This document shows positions 1 to 8,576 of a DNA stretch of 37,076 nt, piece by piece. Position 1 is the stretch's first letter, and every line of letters starts with the position of its first letter. Both the position numbers and the translations under genes were made by a program. This DNA comes from Planctomycetia bacterium (GTDB taxonomy: Bacteria; Planctomycetota; Phycisphaerae; Phycisphaerales; SM1A02), in NCBI GenBank assembly GCA_005790565.1, contig SXUJ01000174.1, positions 1-37,076 of the forward strand, read 5' to 3'. Under the pieces are notes generated by a model that searched no databases, was not told the origin of the DNA, and saw only the letters and a list, made by a program, of their open reading frames with translations.

Positions 1-1
1 C

Positions 2-103
2 CCCGTCGAAGACCCGAAGTTCTATCAACAGTTTTTCGCGGCCTTCTCGAAGGCGATGTTCCTTGAGGCAGAGCAAGTGGATGTCGCAGCGCCGGGTGTG
101 TGA
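2..103 (+). CDS. C-terminal 33 residues of a gene entering from the left edge (PVEDPKFYQQFFAAFSKAMFLEAEQVDVAAPGV*); family unknown
   Basis: Open frame from position 2 to TGA at 101-103, protein-like composition. Confidence 0.4.
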   Translation, partial: PVEDPKFYQQFFAAFSKAMFLEAEQVDVAAPGV

Positions 104-150
104 GGGGTGTGGGGGCAGCGCTCGGGCGCTCGAGCTCATAGTCTGCCTGG

Positions 151-3100
151 ATGCCGGCGCATCGACGAATTCGAGTAAACGCTGCGGGACTCCCAGTCGA
201 TGGCCTCTACGACAGCGTCGTAGACGTGCGGCTTCACGAGTTGCTCGATCGTCTTCGCGGCAATGGAGTCGGAGTTGGAGTGCGCGACCTGCGACCTGGG
301 GACGGCCGACTCCTGGCGCGCGAAGTTGCCTCGGTTGTGATCAGTGCCATTGAAGAGCGCCTCAGTGGTTCACGGCAGGCGAGTGGGGAAGACATCGATG
401 TTGTGAACCAGCTTCTGCAGCTTCTTCGAATGACGCAAGATGAATCAGAGACAGCTCTCGACCGGATGCTCCCTCAGGTGCTCGAGAGCATCGGTCAGCT
501 GCCAAGCGCACATCCGCCAGAGTTGTCAGCACACGGTCTGCTCACTGGGCGCGAAGGCACTGACAACCTACTGTTCCAACTCAGACGCGAGCTCGCCTCG
601 TGCAACCGAGTTGACTGGCTTGTCTCGTTTATCAAGCTCGGTGGCGTCAAGATGCTTGAGTCGGACATCAAGGGGTTCCTTGGTCGCGGTGGCACAATGC
701 GCGTTGCCACAACTGCATACATGGGTGCGACTGATCCAGCGGCGATCGAGCTGCTCGCATCGATCTCGCGCGAGGCGGATCGACGACTCTCGATTCGGTT
801 TTCGCGCGAGGTCGAAGCGACTCGGCTGCATGCGAAGTCCTACATTCATCATCGCGAGAGCGGGTTCGGCAGCGCGTACATCGGATCCGCGAACCTATCG
901 CGCCCAGCGCTCACCGACGGACTCGAATGGGTCGTGCGGCTCTCGCAAGCCGCATCGCCAGGGCTCTGGACGAAGATCGAAGAGACATTCGAGCAGTGGT
1001 GGGGGGATAAAGAGTTTGAAGAGTATGGCCTTGATTCTGACCATCCAACTCACGCGCAGTTTCGAGAGCTCGTTGCGCGGGAGAAGGGAGCGGGCGCCGC
1101 CGCTCAGCAGGGCCAGCTCGATTCGCTGCCGATTTTTGATCTTCAGCCCAAGCCGTTTCAGCAAGCAATTCTCGAACGAATCGCAGTAGAGCGAGAAGCA
1201 CTTGGCCGCAAGAGACACCTGATCGTCGCTGCAACAGGAACAGGCAAGACCATGATTGCCGCATTCGACTATCGATCATTCGAAGCGTCGTTTCGTGTGC
1301 GGCATGGCCGCGCTCCCAGGATGCTCTATGTGGTTCATTCTGAGCGAATTCTTAGGCAAGCGCGTGCGATGTTCGCGCAAGTCATGCGCAATCTGAACTT
1401 CGGAGGACTCCTAGTTGGCGGCGAAGATGGACGGCCGTGCGATGCACTCTTCGCATCGATTCAATCATGGAACTCAAAGATCGGGACCAACTCGCTCGCG
1501 CCCGACTACTTCGATTATGTCATCGTCGACGAAGCCCACCACGGCGAAGCGAAGACGTGGAAGAAGCTGCTTGAGTGGATCACGCCAAAATCACTGCTCG
1601 GTTTGACGGCGACTCCCGAGCGCGCAGATGGCTCAGACATCACGCGCCATTTCGAGGACCGTACGACCGCAGAACTGCGGCTGCCAGACGCAATCGCGCG
1701 CCGATTGCTCGTGCCATTTCGATATTTCGGAGTGACCGATGAGATCGACCTTCGCGACGCTGCGCTCGTGACAGGTGGGCGGTACGTCATGGAGCGTGTC
1801 GAGCAGGCGTACATCGAGCGAGGCGACCCGTGGATCGAAGGAGTGCGTCGAGCGATCCATTCGTATGTTGCTGAGCCACTTCAGATGCGCGCAATCGGCT
1901 TCTGCGCAGGAGTCGCTCATGCGCGCATGCTCGCAGCAGTGTTTGAGCGTGCGCGGGAGAGCGCGGAAGCCGCCGGTCGTCGAGGAATGCGGGCGGCAGC
2001 ACTTGCGGGCGATGACTCGGTGGAGCGGCGCGACGAAGTCATCGGTCAATTGCGCCGAGGTGAACTGCAACTGCTCTTTGTCGCAGACTTGCTCAATGAG
2101 GGGGTCGACATTCCAGAGGTCGACACAGTGCTCTTCATGCGTCCGACGGACAGTCTTACGATCTTCTTGCAGCAACTTGGCCGCGGACTTCGACTCTGCG
2201 CGAAGACCAACAAAGAGTGTCTGACAGTGCTCGACTTCGTTGGTCAGTACCGGCGCGAGTTTCGATTTGCCGATCGACTGGACGCGTTGCTGACAGAGGC
2301 GGGGGTGTCGATCAAGACGCAGGTTGAGGATGGCTTCACGGCACTTCCGCCTGGCTGTTCGATCACGCTTGAGCCGATAGCGCGCAGGCGTGTGCTAGAA
2401 CACATTCAGGCGCAACTCGGTGGGAGGCGCGAGCAACTGATTGACTTGCTCCGTCAACTTCATGAGCGAATTGAGCGCACCCCGACGCAGTTGGAGTTTA
2501 TCGAAGCGACGGGCATCGATCCTCGGGAGATGTACTCGCATCGAAGAGATGCACGCTGGACCTACACAGGTCTCTTGCACAGCGCGGGTCTGGGGGCATC
2601 GCTCGCGAAGGTGGAGGCGCTGGAGCCATTCCCCGCCGGTCTTCGAGCAGTCGCGGCGCTCGACGATCGCAAACTCGCCGAGTTCGGCATCGAAATCCTC
2701 GACGCGCTGGACCGCGGCGAGTCACTCGCGACCGCGCTCATCGCAGATCGGCGGCTCGCGGTGTTGCTCGTGGGATTCGGCGACTCCGTGGCAAGAGAGG
2801 CGAATCTCAATCGGCCACCCTGCGCGCGAGACGTCATCAATGCGCTCGCTGCCAACGCTCCACTTCGGGCAGAGTTGCGCTCGCTGCTGCTTACAGTTGC
2901 TACGCGCGCACACACACTTTCAATCACACCATCGGTCCCGATTCCTGAGGGTGTGCCGCTGATGCTTCACCGCAGTTACACCACCGATCAAGTGTGCTCA
3001 GCCTTTGGCTGGGAGCCGGTCTGGCACTCAACCCAACAAGCAGGCGTGATGTGGATTCCAGAGCACAGCGCATATCTGATGCTGGTCACGCTTGACAAAG

Positions 3101-3420
3101 ATTCTGAGTCGTTCACCGAGCGCACCCGATACCGCGACTTCGCCATCACGCCGACCGAGTTTCACTGGCAGAGCCAATCAACAGCTCGGCCAAACACGGA
3201 TCTGGGAAGGCGGATTGTTGAGGCCAAGAATGGCGTCGGCACGATGTGGCTCTTCGTGCGTCACAGGAAGAAGGACGGTTCGCTCGGCACGCAGTCCTAC
3301 ACATTCATGGGGGCATTTCGTCCGACGAAGATCGAGGGGATGCACCCGATGAGTGTGACTGGCACACTCGCCAACGCGATGCCGCCCAAGCTCTTTGAAC
3401 TTGGTGCAAGGGCGAGGTAG
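151..3420 (+). CDS. PLD-family nuclease / DEAH-box SF2 helicase / DUF3427-like protein
   Basis: N-terminal GLYDSVVDVRLHELL; HKD-type motif LHAKSYIHH...AYIGSANLS; Walker A AATGTGKT; DEAH in VIVDEAHHGEAKTWKK; motif III LLGLTATPERADG; motif VI QQLGRGLRL. Confidence 0.9.
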   Translation: MPAHRRIRVNAAGLPVDGLYDSVVDVRLHELLDRLRGNGVGVGVRDLRPGDGRLLAREVASVVISAIEERLSGSRQASGEDIDVVNQLLQLLRMTQDESETALDRMLPQVLESIGQLPSAHPPELSAHGLLTGREGTDNLLFQLRRELASCNRVDWLVSFIKLGGVKMLESDIKGFLGRGGTMRVATTAYMGATDPAAIELLASISREADRRLSIRFSREVEATRLHAKSYIHHRESGFGSAYIGSANLSRPALTDGLEWVVRLSQAASPGLWTKIEETFEQWWGDKEFEEYGLDSDHPTHAQFRELVAREKGAGAAAQQGQLDSLPIFDLQPKPFQQAILERIAVEREALGRKRHLIVAATGTGKTMIAAFDYRSFEASFRVRHGRAPRMLYVVHSERILRQARAMFAQVMRNLNFGGLLVGGEDGRPCDALFASIQSWNSKIGTNSLAPDYFDYVIVDEAHHGEAKTWKKLLEWITPKSLLGLTATPERADGSDITRHFEDRTTAELRLPDAIARRLLVPFRYFGVTDEIDLRDAALVTGGRYVMERVEQAYIERGDPWIEGVRRAIHSYVAEPLQMRAIGFCAGVAHARMLAAVFERARESAEAAGRRGMRAAALAGDDSVERRDEVIGQLRRGELQLLFVADLLNEGVDIPEVDTVLFMRPTDSLTIFLQQLGRGLRLCAKTNKECLTVLDFVGQYRREFRFADRLDALLTEAGVSIKTQVEDGFTALPPGCSITLEPIARRRVLEHIQAQLGGRREQLIDLLRQLHERIERTPTQLEFIEATGIDPREMYSHRRDARWTYTGLLHSAGLGASLAKVEALEPFPAGLRAVAALDDRKLAEFGIEILDALDRGESLATALIADRRLAVLLVGFGDSVAREANLNRPPCARDVINALAANAPLRAELRSLLLTVATRAHTLSITPSVPIPEGVPLMLHRSYTTDQVCSAFGWEPVWHSTQQAGVMWIPEHSAYLMLVTLDKDSESFTERTRYRDFAITPTEFHWQSQSTARPNTDLGRRIVEAKNGVGTMWLFVRHRKKDGSLGTQSYTFMGAFRPTKIEGMHPMSVTGTLANAMPPKLFELGARAR

Positions 3421-3462
3421 AGGGTTCTTCGATCCCCGCGAGAAGAACTCCTCTGACAGTGT

Positions 3463-3897
3463 TCAACCCGCACTGATCGATTTTCGCAGTGCCTCGATTG
3501 TGGGTGCGCGCTCAGGTGCAACACCGGCCACCGCCCCTTGGAGGATGCCATCCGCCGTCATCGCTGCTGCACAGATGAGAGGGCTCTTCTCGTCGACGGC
3601 CACTGTGCGCGCGTTCTCAAGCGTCCGTACGAACTCGACCACGGCTCCGTACGCAGCTTGCCAGTCGACGGTCACGACATTGGCGATGTCACACCGCAGC
3701 AACTGCGCCCATGGTGTCGGATCGAGGATCGTGCAGAAACCATGTTGGAAGCGAACGACCCCCGCATCCGCCCACGCTGCAGCCGTGTCAGCGACGCAGC
3801 GGTAGGTGTAGCCAGTCGACTCAGCGACATCGCGGACGCAGAGACCGCGCGGATGATCAGCGCATGGCTCTACGCGAAGGGGGCGTAACCCGCGCAA
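3463..3897 (-). CDS. Small protein with possible winged-HTH segment (RDVAESTGYTYRCVADTAAAWADAGVVRF); possibly an N-terminally truncated regulator
   Basis: 144-aa ORF from a TTG start; HTH-like spacing; codon composition looks coding; no firm family. Confidence 0.35.
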   Translation of the reverse strand: MRGLRPLRVEPCADHPRGLCVRDVAESTGYTYRCVADTAAAWADAGVVRFQHGFCTILDPTPWAQLLRCDIANVVTVDWQAAYGAVVEFVRTLENARTVAVDEKSPLICAAAMTADGILQGAVAGVAPERAPTIEALRKSISAG

Positions 3898-3977
3898 GTG
3901 TTCGCGTGGGATGAGCGCGCAAAGTTCTCATTGACTCGCCGTCGACACTGAGCTATCGTCATCAACGCATCCAGAGT

Positions 3978-4131
3978 CTCGGGCGGCCTCCATAAAGCCC
4001 GAGCAGCAACCGAGCCTAGCGATCTTCGCAGGGGCCACGGTGCTGAGGCCAGCCCTGAAGAGGGCGATGCGGCGTGGCGGTGCGATTGTTTGGCACGGCC
4101 CACAGCAAATCAGTTCCCCGCGTGAGGGAAC
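3978..4131 (+). ncRNA. Candidate structured leader RNA with pseudoknot upstream of the MoxR/vWA/MetK-like operon
   Basis: CTCGGGC 3978-3984 pairs GCCCGAG 3997-4003 (7 bp); loop GGCCTC 3985-3990 is complementary to GAGGCC 4045-4050; GCGA/TCGC 4019-4022/4026-4029; GCCCT-GAAG-AGGGC 4052-4065; GTGG..GTGC/GCAC..CCAC 4074-4103; GTTCCC/GGGAAC 4113-4118/4126-4131. Confidence 0.5.
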
Positions 4132-4158
4132 GCACCCTTTTCAAGCTGGTTGCTTTCG

Positions 4159-4178
4159 ATGTCGTGGAGTCACGACAT
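4159..4178 (+). promoter_or_regulatory. Hairpin sequestering the ribosome-binding site and part of the start codon
   Basis: ATGTCGTG-GAGT-CACGACAT, perfect 8-bp stem with 4-nt loop; contains GGAG 4166-4169, 7 nt before ATG 4177. Confidence 0.6.
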
Positions 4179-5641
4179 GAAGACCCGTTCAACAACCACC
4201 GTCACCACCGCAACTGAACAGTCGCGCGGGTCTCCTGCGCCAGCTCGGCCTGATTGGCATGGAACAGATCGAGCCCATTGTGATCGCCGCGCTCGCTACT
4301 GGCGCGCCGATGCTGCTGATTGGTCCCCATGGCACAGCGAAGAGCTTGTTGCTCTGCCGTCTGTGTGAGGCACTCGGAATCACGTGGCGCCACTACAACG
4401 CGAGCCTTCTCAACTACGACGATCTCGTGGGGTACCCGCTTCCAGATGATCATGGGGGACTGCGATTCGTGCAGACTCCCGCCTCGATCTGGGATGCACA
4501 AGCTGTCTTCCTCGACGAGATCTCGAGGTGCCGTCCCGACATGCAGAATCGCCTCTTCTCGATCATTCACGAGAAGAAGGTGCAGGGGATGCCGATTGAA
4601 CGGTTGATCTACCGGTGGGCGGCGATGAATCCGCCGATCACGGCTGATGCCGATGGACAGGACGGCGACAACTACACAGGCAGCGAACCACTGGATGCCG
4701 CGCTCGCTGACCGATTCAGTTTCGTTGTGAGGGTGCCCCGTTGGCATTGGCTCAGTGAGTCGGACCGCGAAGCTGTCATCTCTGGTATCGACTCGCCGCT
4801 CTCGCGAGAGACCGCGGCCGCACTCGCCGAGCGTATTGAAACTGTGCGACGAGAAATCGATCTCGTCACTGCGGCGCTCGGCCCCGCAGTCACTCAGTAT
4901 GTGCGACTCATCGCAGAGCAGGCGGCACCCATGGAACTACCACTCAGCGGTCGCCGGGCAGCGATGCTCTACAGAAACATCATCGCCGTGCACGCGGCGC
5001 GGCTCGTCGATTCGCCATCGGCAGCTGCGAGCGACTCAGCCTGGATGGCGCTTGAAAACTCGATTCCGCACAGAGCAGAGGGGAAGGAGGTCCCGCGCGT
5101 TCGACTTCTCCTCGCACACAAGTCCGTGTGGGCGATGGCCTCCATGGAAAAGACGGACCCGCGGCGGCTTCTCATCTCTGAGCGTTGTCCGGTGCGGCGC
5201 GCGATCCGCGCGATGGGACTGGAAGGACTCTCAGGCACGGAGCTCTCTGCGTACATCGCCGATGGGCTCGCCGAAGCGCCCCCCGGCGCTCGGCACGCTC
5301 TCGCCGCGTTCGTCGTCAATTCTCCAGCTGCAGCGCGACTCAACGCGGCGGTCGCCGAGCAAGCGGCTGAACTCTCGGTCATGTCGTCAGTCGCGCAGAG
5401 TGTTTCAATCGCTGTTCTGGCGGGTGGTCAAGAGCACAGCGCGTGGCAAGAGATCGCCAAAGTTCTGGCCGCGCTTGCGCCGGACCATCACGAGACAATC
5501 GCGATCACGAATGTGCTCGCAGGGCTGTTCAATGAGAAGGTCATCAAGACTCCTGACGATGTCACGCGAGTACTCGAATCGTGGCGCGGTGTTCGGCGAC
5601 TATGCAAAGGCGCAGACACGCAACAGGGGTCATCCACATGA
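4177..5641 (+). CDS. MoxR-family AAA+ ATPase (uninterrupted ORF from ATG 4259; N-terminus probably begins at 4177 in a frame offset by one)
   Basis: Walker A LLIGPHGTAKSLL; Walker B/MoxR signature AVFLDEISRCRPDMQNRLFSIIHEKKVQG and AAMNPP; coding-like LLRQLGLIG lies in frame upstream of ATG 4259 with no ATG/GTG/TTG start in that frame. Confidence 0.85.
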
Positions 5642-6039
5642 TTGGCGCGCGACCGACAGTCACTGTTTCGCACAAGGGAACGAACGGGTGCGACATCATC
5701 GCGGTGTCGTTCTCGATCGCACACGACATCCGCCGCCTGTGCGATCGTTGCGGCGTGCGCTACCGAGGCGATGCGCACGGGATCAATCAACTTCGTCGCA
5801 TCGCGATTGAGTGCTCAGATGCGTTGATGACGCTCCCTGCAGTCGCCGCGGTTGTCCCTCGGGAAAGGGGCGAGTACAGACCTGGCTTCAGCGACGATCC
5901 GCGACTTGTCATCGCCGTGCTCAGTCGCTGCTCGAAGAGCGTGTTCATTCGTGGCAAGTCACCCCTCCTGAGCAGCGAGATTCTCAACCGCCCCCTGGCG
6001 ATCGTGCTGCCGCGCGAGCATTCGGAGCAATCAGTATGA
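5638..6039 (+). CDS. 133-aa protein of unknown family, component of the MoxR/vWA/MetK-like operon
   Basis: ATG 5638 overlaps TGA of the ATPase (ATGA); its stop overlaps ATG 6036 of the next gene. Confidence 0.75.
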   Translation: MIGARPTVTVSHKGTNGCDIIAVSFSIAHDIRRLCDRCGVRYRGDAHGINQLRRIAIECSDALMTLPAVAAVVPRERGEYRPGFSDDPRLVIAVLSRCSKSVFIRGKSPLLSSEILNRPLAIVLPREHSEQSV

Positions 6040-7406
6040 CAATCGCATGCGACTCACTCACCGACCGCATCTTTTCAACCCTTCCAGCAGGGCAGTACTG
6101 TTTGCCGGCGCTCATGCAGATCCTTGAGGTCGTCGAGAGCACGGCGGTTCCGAGTGCGGCAGTCGAATGCGCGTCGAGGCCGCGACTTTTCATCAACCCC
6201 CAGTTCGTCGCGAAGCATGCGCAGACACCGGAAAAGCTGCTCATGTTGGTGATGCATGAATTGCACCATGTGATGCTCGGTCACACCCGCCTCTATCAGC
6301 GCGTCAGCCAGGTCGACAATCTTGTCTTCGATGCGGTGATCAACGCGATGCTCTGTCGACTCATTCCCCAAGACGAGTACACCGCGCTGTTTCGAGACTT
6401 CTATAAATGGGGCCGATTTCCCGAGTGTTTCTTGCGCCCACCACCCAAATGGCACCCCTCGCACGGGAAGGTGACCCCACCGACGGCGCTCGCGAGCCGA
6501 AAGCACCAGCCCCTCTCGCAACTCTACTGCGCGCTGTATTCACCGACAGGCGCGACGTATCACGAGTTGCGTGAGGCGTTCACGAACTGCGGTGATGCAG
6601 CCCGCTTCGACCCACCGAAACTCTTGGGAGATCACACATCAGAGGGGAGTGGCTCATCGAGTGACGGAGAGCTTGATACCAGAACCCCCGCGCTCTTCGA
6701 TGAAATGCGGCGAATCACGAAGTCGTGGCCGACACCAGGGTTCGGGCGTGGTGGGCCAACCGCCCACGACCTCTTCGAGCGCGCTTGTCAGGTGCCCAGA
6801 AGCAACCGTCGCAGCCTCGAACTGATCTTGCGTCGAGTCGCAGCGTTCACTCAGTGTGCTGGTCGCACCGCGAAGGTCGACACAGTGGTCTCGCCACTCA
6901 CGACCCCAGTGCCGCACATAGATCGGCGAAGCGTGGTTCTCAAGGCGCTCGGAGGTCGCACGATTCTGTACCGCGCTGAGTGCCCGGTGAGGCGCGCGAC
7001 ACAGAAGCAACTGCGGGTTCATGTTTACCTGGATGTCTCAGGGAGCATCGGCAATCTCGTGGGACCGCTCTACGGCGCAGTGCTCGCTTGCCGCGAGATG
7101 GTGCATCCTACGATTCACCTCTTCTCAACGAAGGTCGCCGATGTCACGCTCGACGAACTCCGCCGTGGCGTCTGCAAGACAACGGGAGGAACATCGATCG
7201 AGTGCGTCGCGTCGCACATGGCGAAACACAGGGTGCGTCGTGCCGTGATCATCACCGATGGATTCGTTGGGGTGCCGACCGCCAACGCCGCGGCCGCGCT
7301 AAACGCTTGCACGGTGGGTGTTGCGATCCCTCCCGGAAACTCGAGTCGACGTGATCTCGGCGACTTCACCGATCACTGGATCAATCTCACGGAGATCACC
7401 ACATGA
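6036..7406 (+). CDS. DUF2201-like metallopeptidase with C-terminal vWA-like domain
   Basis: HExxH in VMHELHHVMLGH; MIDAS-like DVSGS (VYLDVSGSIGN), TTGGTS, IITDGF; ATGA overlaps with both neighbours. Confidence 0.85.
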   Translation: MTIACDSLTDRIFSTLPAGQYCLPALMQILEVVESTAVPSAAVECASRPRLFINPQFVAKHAQTPEKLLMLVMHELHHVMLGHTRLYQRVSQVDNLVFDAVINAMLCRLIPQDEYTALFRDFYKWGRFPECFLRPPPKWHPSHGKVTPPTALASRKHQPLSQLYCALYSPTGATYHELREAFTNCGDAARFDPPKLLGDHTSEGSGSSSDGELDTRTPALFDEMRRITKSWPTPGFGRGGPTAHDLFERACQVPRSNRRSLELILRRVAAFTQCAGRTAKVDTVVSPLTTPVPHIDRRSVVLKALGGRTILYRAECPVRRATQKQLRVHVYLDVSGSIGNLVGPLYGAVLACREMVHPTIHLFSTKVADVTLDELRRGVCKTTGGTSIECVASHMAKHRVRRAVIITDGFVGVPTANAAAALNACTVGVAIPPGNSSRRDLGDFTDHWINLTEITT

Positions 7407-8554
7407 CATCACACACAGCCACGCACACTGCCCGCACCGCTGAATTCGTTCTGCCAGGCCATCCCGACAAGCTGGCAGACGCGATCGCCGACGCAATCGT
7501 TCACGAGGCCAGGCGGCGCCAGAAGCGCGCGCTTGTCGGAGTCGAAGTGGCGCTCCACCGAAACGCGGTCTTCATCGACGGTCGCATTGGATGCCGCGGC
7601 GCGAAGGCGATCGATGTCGAGTCGATCGTGCGCGATGTCTACGCGTCGGCCGGATACGGGCCCCGATTCGCTCCGCGCCCGATGAATCTCACGGTGTCGA
7701 CCGACCTTCATGTGGGTCCACTACGTCGTGGCGAGGCTGCATACCGCGAAGTCTCTGATGACCAATCGATCGTCACCGGGTACGCATGCAGTCTGCCAGG
7801 AACTGAGGGAGTTCCACCCGAGCATGCCTTGGCGCGGCGGCTCGCCATCGCGCTCCATCACCTTCGGCGCGAGCAGAGTGCGCTCAAACTCGGCCCCGAC
7901 GGAAAGGTCATCGTCTTCGTCAACGAGTCGCTCGATGGGCGAGCGCTTCATCTCACGGATGTGTCCGTGTCGATTCAGCACGCAAAGAAGTGGGACGCAG
8001 TCTCAGCTCGCCGGGTGATTGCCGCGCGAATCCGCAGTGAAATCGAGGAGTTCGCGCTGGCGGTCCCAGGCTTCGACGCAACCGCCGACTTTGCGCTTTC
8101 GATCAATGCAGCTGGCGATTTCGTCGCCGCTGGTCCGCACGGGGACAACGGGCTTTCAGGCAAGAAACTCGTCGCAGATTTCTATGGACCGAGGGTTCCC
8201 ATCGGCGGCGGTGCGATGAGCGGCAAAGACTTCTGGAAAGCGGATCGTGCTGGTCCACTCATTGCGCGCAAGTTGGCGGTTGCCGCAGTCGAGCGGCTCG
8301 GATGTCGCGAGTGCCTCGTCACGCTTGGCATTCGTCCTGGTGACCGTGAATTCACGATCGTGCGCGTCGAAGCGGAGAGCCACCAGCCAGTCGATCACGC
8401 GCGGCTCAGCGGACTCGTCGATCTTCGCCTCGCGAGTATGCACGCGTGGCCCGATGAAGCGGGTGATCTTGTCGAGGTCGCGCGGTGGGGTCACTTCACG
8501 CTGCGGACTATGCTTTCGGCGCGCGCCTCGCAGCCAGAGGCGGTTTCGGGTTGA
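7403..8554 (+). CDS. Divergent S-adenosylmethionine synthetase (MetK-like)
   Basis: GHPDKLADAIADAIV; SDDQSIVTGYA in place of GAGDQG.MFGYA; GPHGDNGLSGKKLVADFYG; GGGAMSGKDFWKADRAG; about 383 aa. Confidence 0.88.
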   Translation: MTSHTATHTARTAEFVLPGHPDKLADAIADAIVHEARRRQKRALVGVEVALHRNAVFIDGRIGCRGAKAIDVESIVRDVYASAGYGPRFAPRPMNLTVSTDLHVGPLRRGEAAYREVSDDQSIVTGYACSLPGTEGVPPEHALARRLAIALHHLRREQSALKLGPDGKVIVFVNESLDGRALHLTDVSVSIQHAKKWDAVSARRVIAARIRSEIEEFALAVPGFDATADFALSINAAGDFVAAGPHGDNGLSGKKLVADFYGPRVPIGGGAMSGKDFWKADRAGPLIARKLAVAAVERLGCRECLVTLGIRPGDREFTIVRVEAESHQPVDHARLSGLVDLRLASMHAWPDEAGDLVEVARWGHFTLRTMLSARASQPEAVSG

Positions 8555-8576
8555 GTCACAACGAGGAGGAATCACG

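Noticed and set aside
440-2962. Several ORFs over 100 aa in alternate frames inside the helicase gene
   Set aside because: Arg/Ser/Cys-rich shadow ORFs in high-GC coding DNA; the helicase frame has clear motifs
3870-4103. 77-aa minus-strand ORF over the leader RNA
   Set aside because: Low-complexity R/S/A-rich translation typical of noncoding high-GC frames; overlaps the structured RNA
4113-4131. GTTCCCCGCGTGAGGGAAC resembles the 5' half of type I-E CRISPR repeats
   Set aside because: Only one copy, no spacers or cas genes; better explained as a hairpin of the leader RNA
4113-4141. Intrinsic terminator in the operon leader
   Set aside because: The hairpin is followed by only TTTT after a gap of about 6 nt; not a convincing terminator without transcript data
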